A DNA stretch of 64,000 bases from positions 397,001 through 461,000 of the forward strand of contig OX621246.1 of assembly GCA_951640165.1 (NCBI GenBank), in the 5' to 3' direction. The stretch's first letter is position 1, and every line of letters starts with the position of its first letter. Below, in pieces: positions 62,520-64,000 of this stretch. Below the pieces are notes generated by a model. That model did not search any database. It was not told the origin of the DNA and saw nothing but the letters and a program-made list of their open reading frames with translations. Position numbers and translations under genes: made by a program. This DNA comes from Pseudoips prasinana. Lineage: Eukaryota > Arthropoda > Insecta > Lepidoptera > Nolidae.

Positions 62520-64000
62520 ACACACACCGGCACAATTAGGGGAACACAAAAAAAAGGTATTATTTTTTTGCAACTAGTGGGTAATTCGTCAAGTGGTTAA
62601 ATTTTTTAAGGTATTACCCTCGTATAACATAACATTTTGAGACATTTTGACATTTATCAATAATTTAACAGAAATTATACCCTCTTTAAGTGTTTGTTGA
62701 CAGTCAGCGCTTTTAAGTGTTTTTGATAAGGATTTTGTTTGTGCACTCAATAGTGGCTCTAGCTTATTTTGTGTTTGTTGTTTGAAGAGTTAACATTGTA
62801 TTGCATACAAAATGAGTGATTTGCCGGCAACTGAAGTCGCCAGAGCTGTGACAATGATCGAGGAGGGTCACACATACCGTTCAGTGAGTCGAACGTTGGG
62901 TGTGTCAGTATCTGTGATCCACCGTAATGTGAAACGGTTCAGACAGACAGGATCTTACGTGCGGAGGCGGGGACAAGGCAGAAAACGTGCAACCAGTGCC
63001 GTAGACGAACGTTTTATAAGGGTGAAAACGTTGAGAAACCGTCGTCAAACAGCTGTCCAGACCCGAAATCTTTTGGAAGAAGTCCGTAACGTGCGTGTAA
63101 GTGAACGAACAGTAAGAAGAAGGTTAAACGAAGTTGGTTTAAAGTCATATGTACCGGCTAAAGCGCCTAAACTTGAGGTAAGTCATCGAGTTGCAAGATT
63201 AGCGTTCGCTCGTCAGCACCAAGATTGGTCCGATGAATGGGGTCGTGTTTTATTCTCTGACGAAAGCCGATTCTGTGTAAATTTCATCGACGGGAGAGAA
63301 AGGATGTGGAGGTATCGAGGAGAACGGTACCATCAAGCCAATTTTACCGAAACGGTTTCATATGGTGGAGGGTCCGTTATGGTGTGGGGTGGCATAACTT
63401 TAACAGCACGCACCGCTTTGGTCATCATTGATGGCGGTTCTCTGACTGCACACAGATACATCACCGAGATCTTGGAACCCCATGTAATGCCTTTTGCCCC
63501 ATTTATAGGCCCAGATTTTGTGTTTATGCACGATAACGCACACTGCTCGCGTGGTTCGCGATTACCTAAATGAAATCGGAATTACTCAAATGGATTGGCC
63601 AGCACGATCCCCTGACATGAATCCGATAGAGCATGTCTGGGACATGATTGGACGGAAAGTGAGGGACAGGATTCCACCTCCTAGGAATGTTGAGGAGTTA
63701 AAATTGGCGCTAATTGAAGAGTGGGCCAATTTGCCTCAGGAAATGATTGAAAGTGTCATTAGAAGCATGGGCAGACGTATTCAAGCCCTAATTAGAGCTC
63801 GCGGAGGCAATACAAGATATTGATTATGTCTTTTCAAAGATAATTAATTTTTAAAAATTGTTCTATAAATTCAAAATGTCTCAAATTTCTTATTTTTTTT
63901 ATAATTATCTATAAATAAATATTGTTTAACCCTAGTTTCTGTTGTGACTTATTTATATTGAATAAACAAACCCAAATGAAGCGAAAAAAATGCATAAAAA
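62520..64000 (+). mobile_element. Tc1-like transposon, right end beyond the window
   Basis: The transposase gene is preceded by CACACCGGCACAATTAGGGG and AACACAAAAA (about 62520-62556), a plausible left inverted repeat. The matching right end, which should contain the reverse complement of AATTAGGGGAACAC, is not found before 64000, so the element either runs off the window or lacks that end. Confidence 0.6.
62812..63823 (+). pseudogene. Tc1-like DD34E transposase, one small deletion
   Basis: The protein starts MSDLPATEVARAVTMIEEGH and has two N-terminal helix-turn-helix regions (TYRSVSRTLGVSVSVIHRNV; VRVSERTVRRRLNEVGL) with an RGQGRKR basic motif between them. The catalytic triad is visible: LFSDESRF (Asp), VFMHDNAH (Asp), and MNPIEHVWD (Glu). 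The frame shifts at about 63540, right after HDNA, and continues to the stop at 63821-63823. The usual arginine-proline is missing there; a loss of about 8 nt fits both the shift and the D-to-E spacing (32 residues now, 34 if restored). This is the only lesion seen, so inactivation is recent. Confidence 0.9.

Overview
The window is eukaryotic and reads as insect, most probably lepidopteran (moth or butterfly), nuclear DNA. It is AT-rich, almost wholly transposon-derived, and carries typical lepidopteran repeats: RTE, R1-like and CR1/Jockey-like non-LTR retrotransposons, tRNA-derived SINEs, a Gypsy LTR element, Tc1/mariner and hAT elements, Helitron-like termini, and a dispersed repeat ending in the GTCCGACTCGCACTTGGCC motif. 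There is no bacterial operon, rRNA gene or CRISPR array.

The only host gene I recognise is the 3' end of an RTN4IP1-like mitochondrial oxidoreductase gene at 6069-6889 (two exons, 83-bp intron, polyadenylation signal). It is extremely GC-rich against AT-rich surroundings, and its upstream exons are not in the window. Weaker host-gene candidates are promoter/first-exon signals near 50.4-50.8 kb and 56.9-57.5 kb and an exon-like frame at 61487-61717.

Layout: 0-5 kb, a non-LTR relic split by a hAT element that itself holds a collapsed RTE, then another retroposon 3' end. 6-7 kb, the host gene. 8-13.2 kb, a mariner relic, a Transib-like element with 325-bp terminal repeats, and a family of palindrome-bearing foldback repeats. 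13.5-19.4 kb, a nearly intact Gypsy element inserted in a SINE, with 202-bp LTRs and a leader full of short near-palindromes. 19.5-28.9 kb, a MITE, a second SINE copy, and an intact two-ORF RTE-like retrotransposon (4.6 kb) bracketed by two apparently identical 281-bp direct repeats. 29-34.5 kb, truncated non-LTR relics including an R1-type 3' end. 34.6-37.5 kb, an inverted-repeat element and a satellite whose period changes from about 196 to about 155 bp. 41.2-44.8 kb, two copies of one dispersed repeat, one interrupted by a 1006-bp TIR element of unclear superfamily, so the other copy shows the empty site. 48.1-50.0 kb and 52.1-54.5 kb, two TIR-bounded elements, each carrying a decayed member of a multicopy arthropod protein family usually left as 'uncharacterized'. 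55.2 kb, a perfect 6 x 44-bp tandem array. 56-64 kb, Helitron-like, SINE and RTE fragments and a nearly complete Tc1-like transposon running off the end.

The best candidates for something undescribed are the two TIR elements at 48 and 52 kb, the 1006-bp TIR element at 41.7 kb, the 281-bp repeats around the intact RTE, the palindrome array in the Gypsy leader, and a recurring pattern of perfect short-loop hairpins, at least one of which is an inverted duplication inside a coding relic. No searches could be run. Family names are from motif recognition, and coordinates without an exact boundary signal are approximate.
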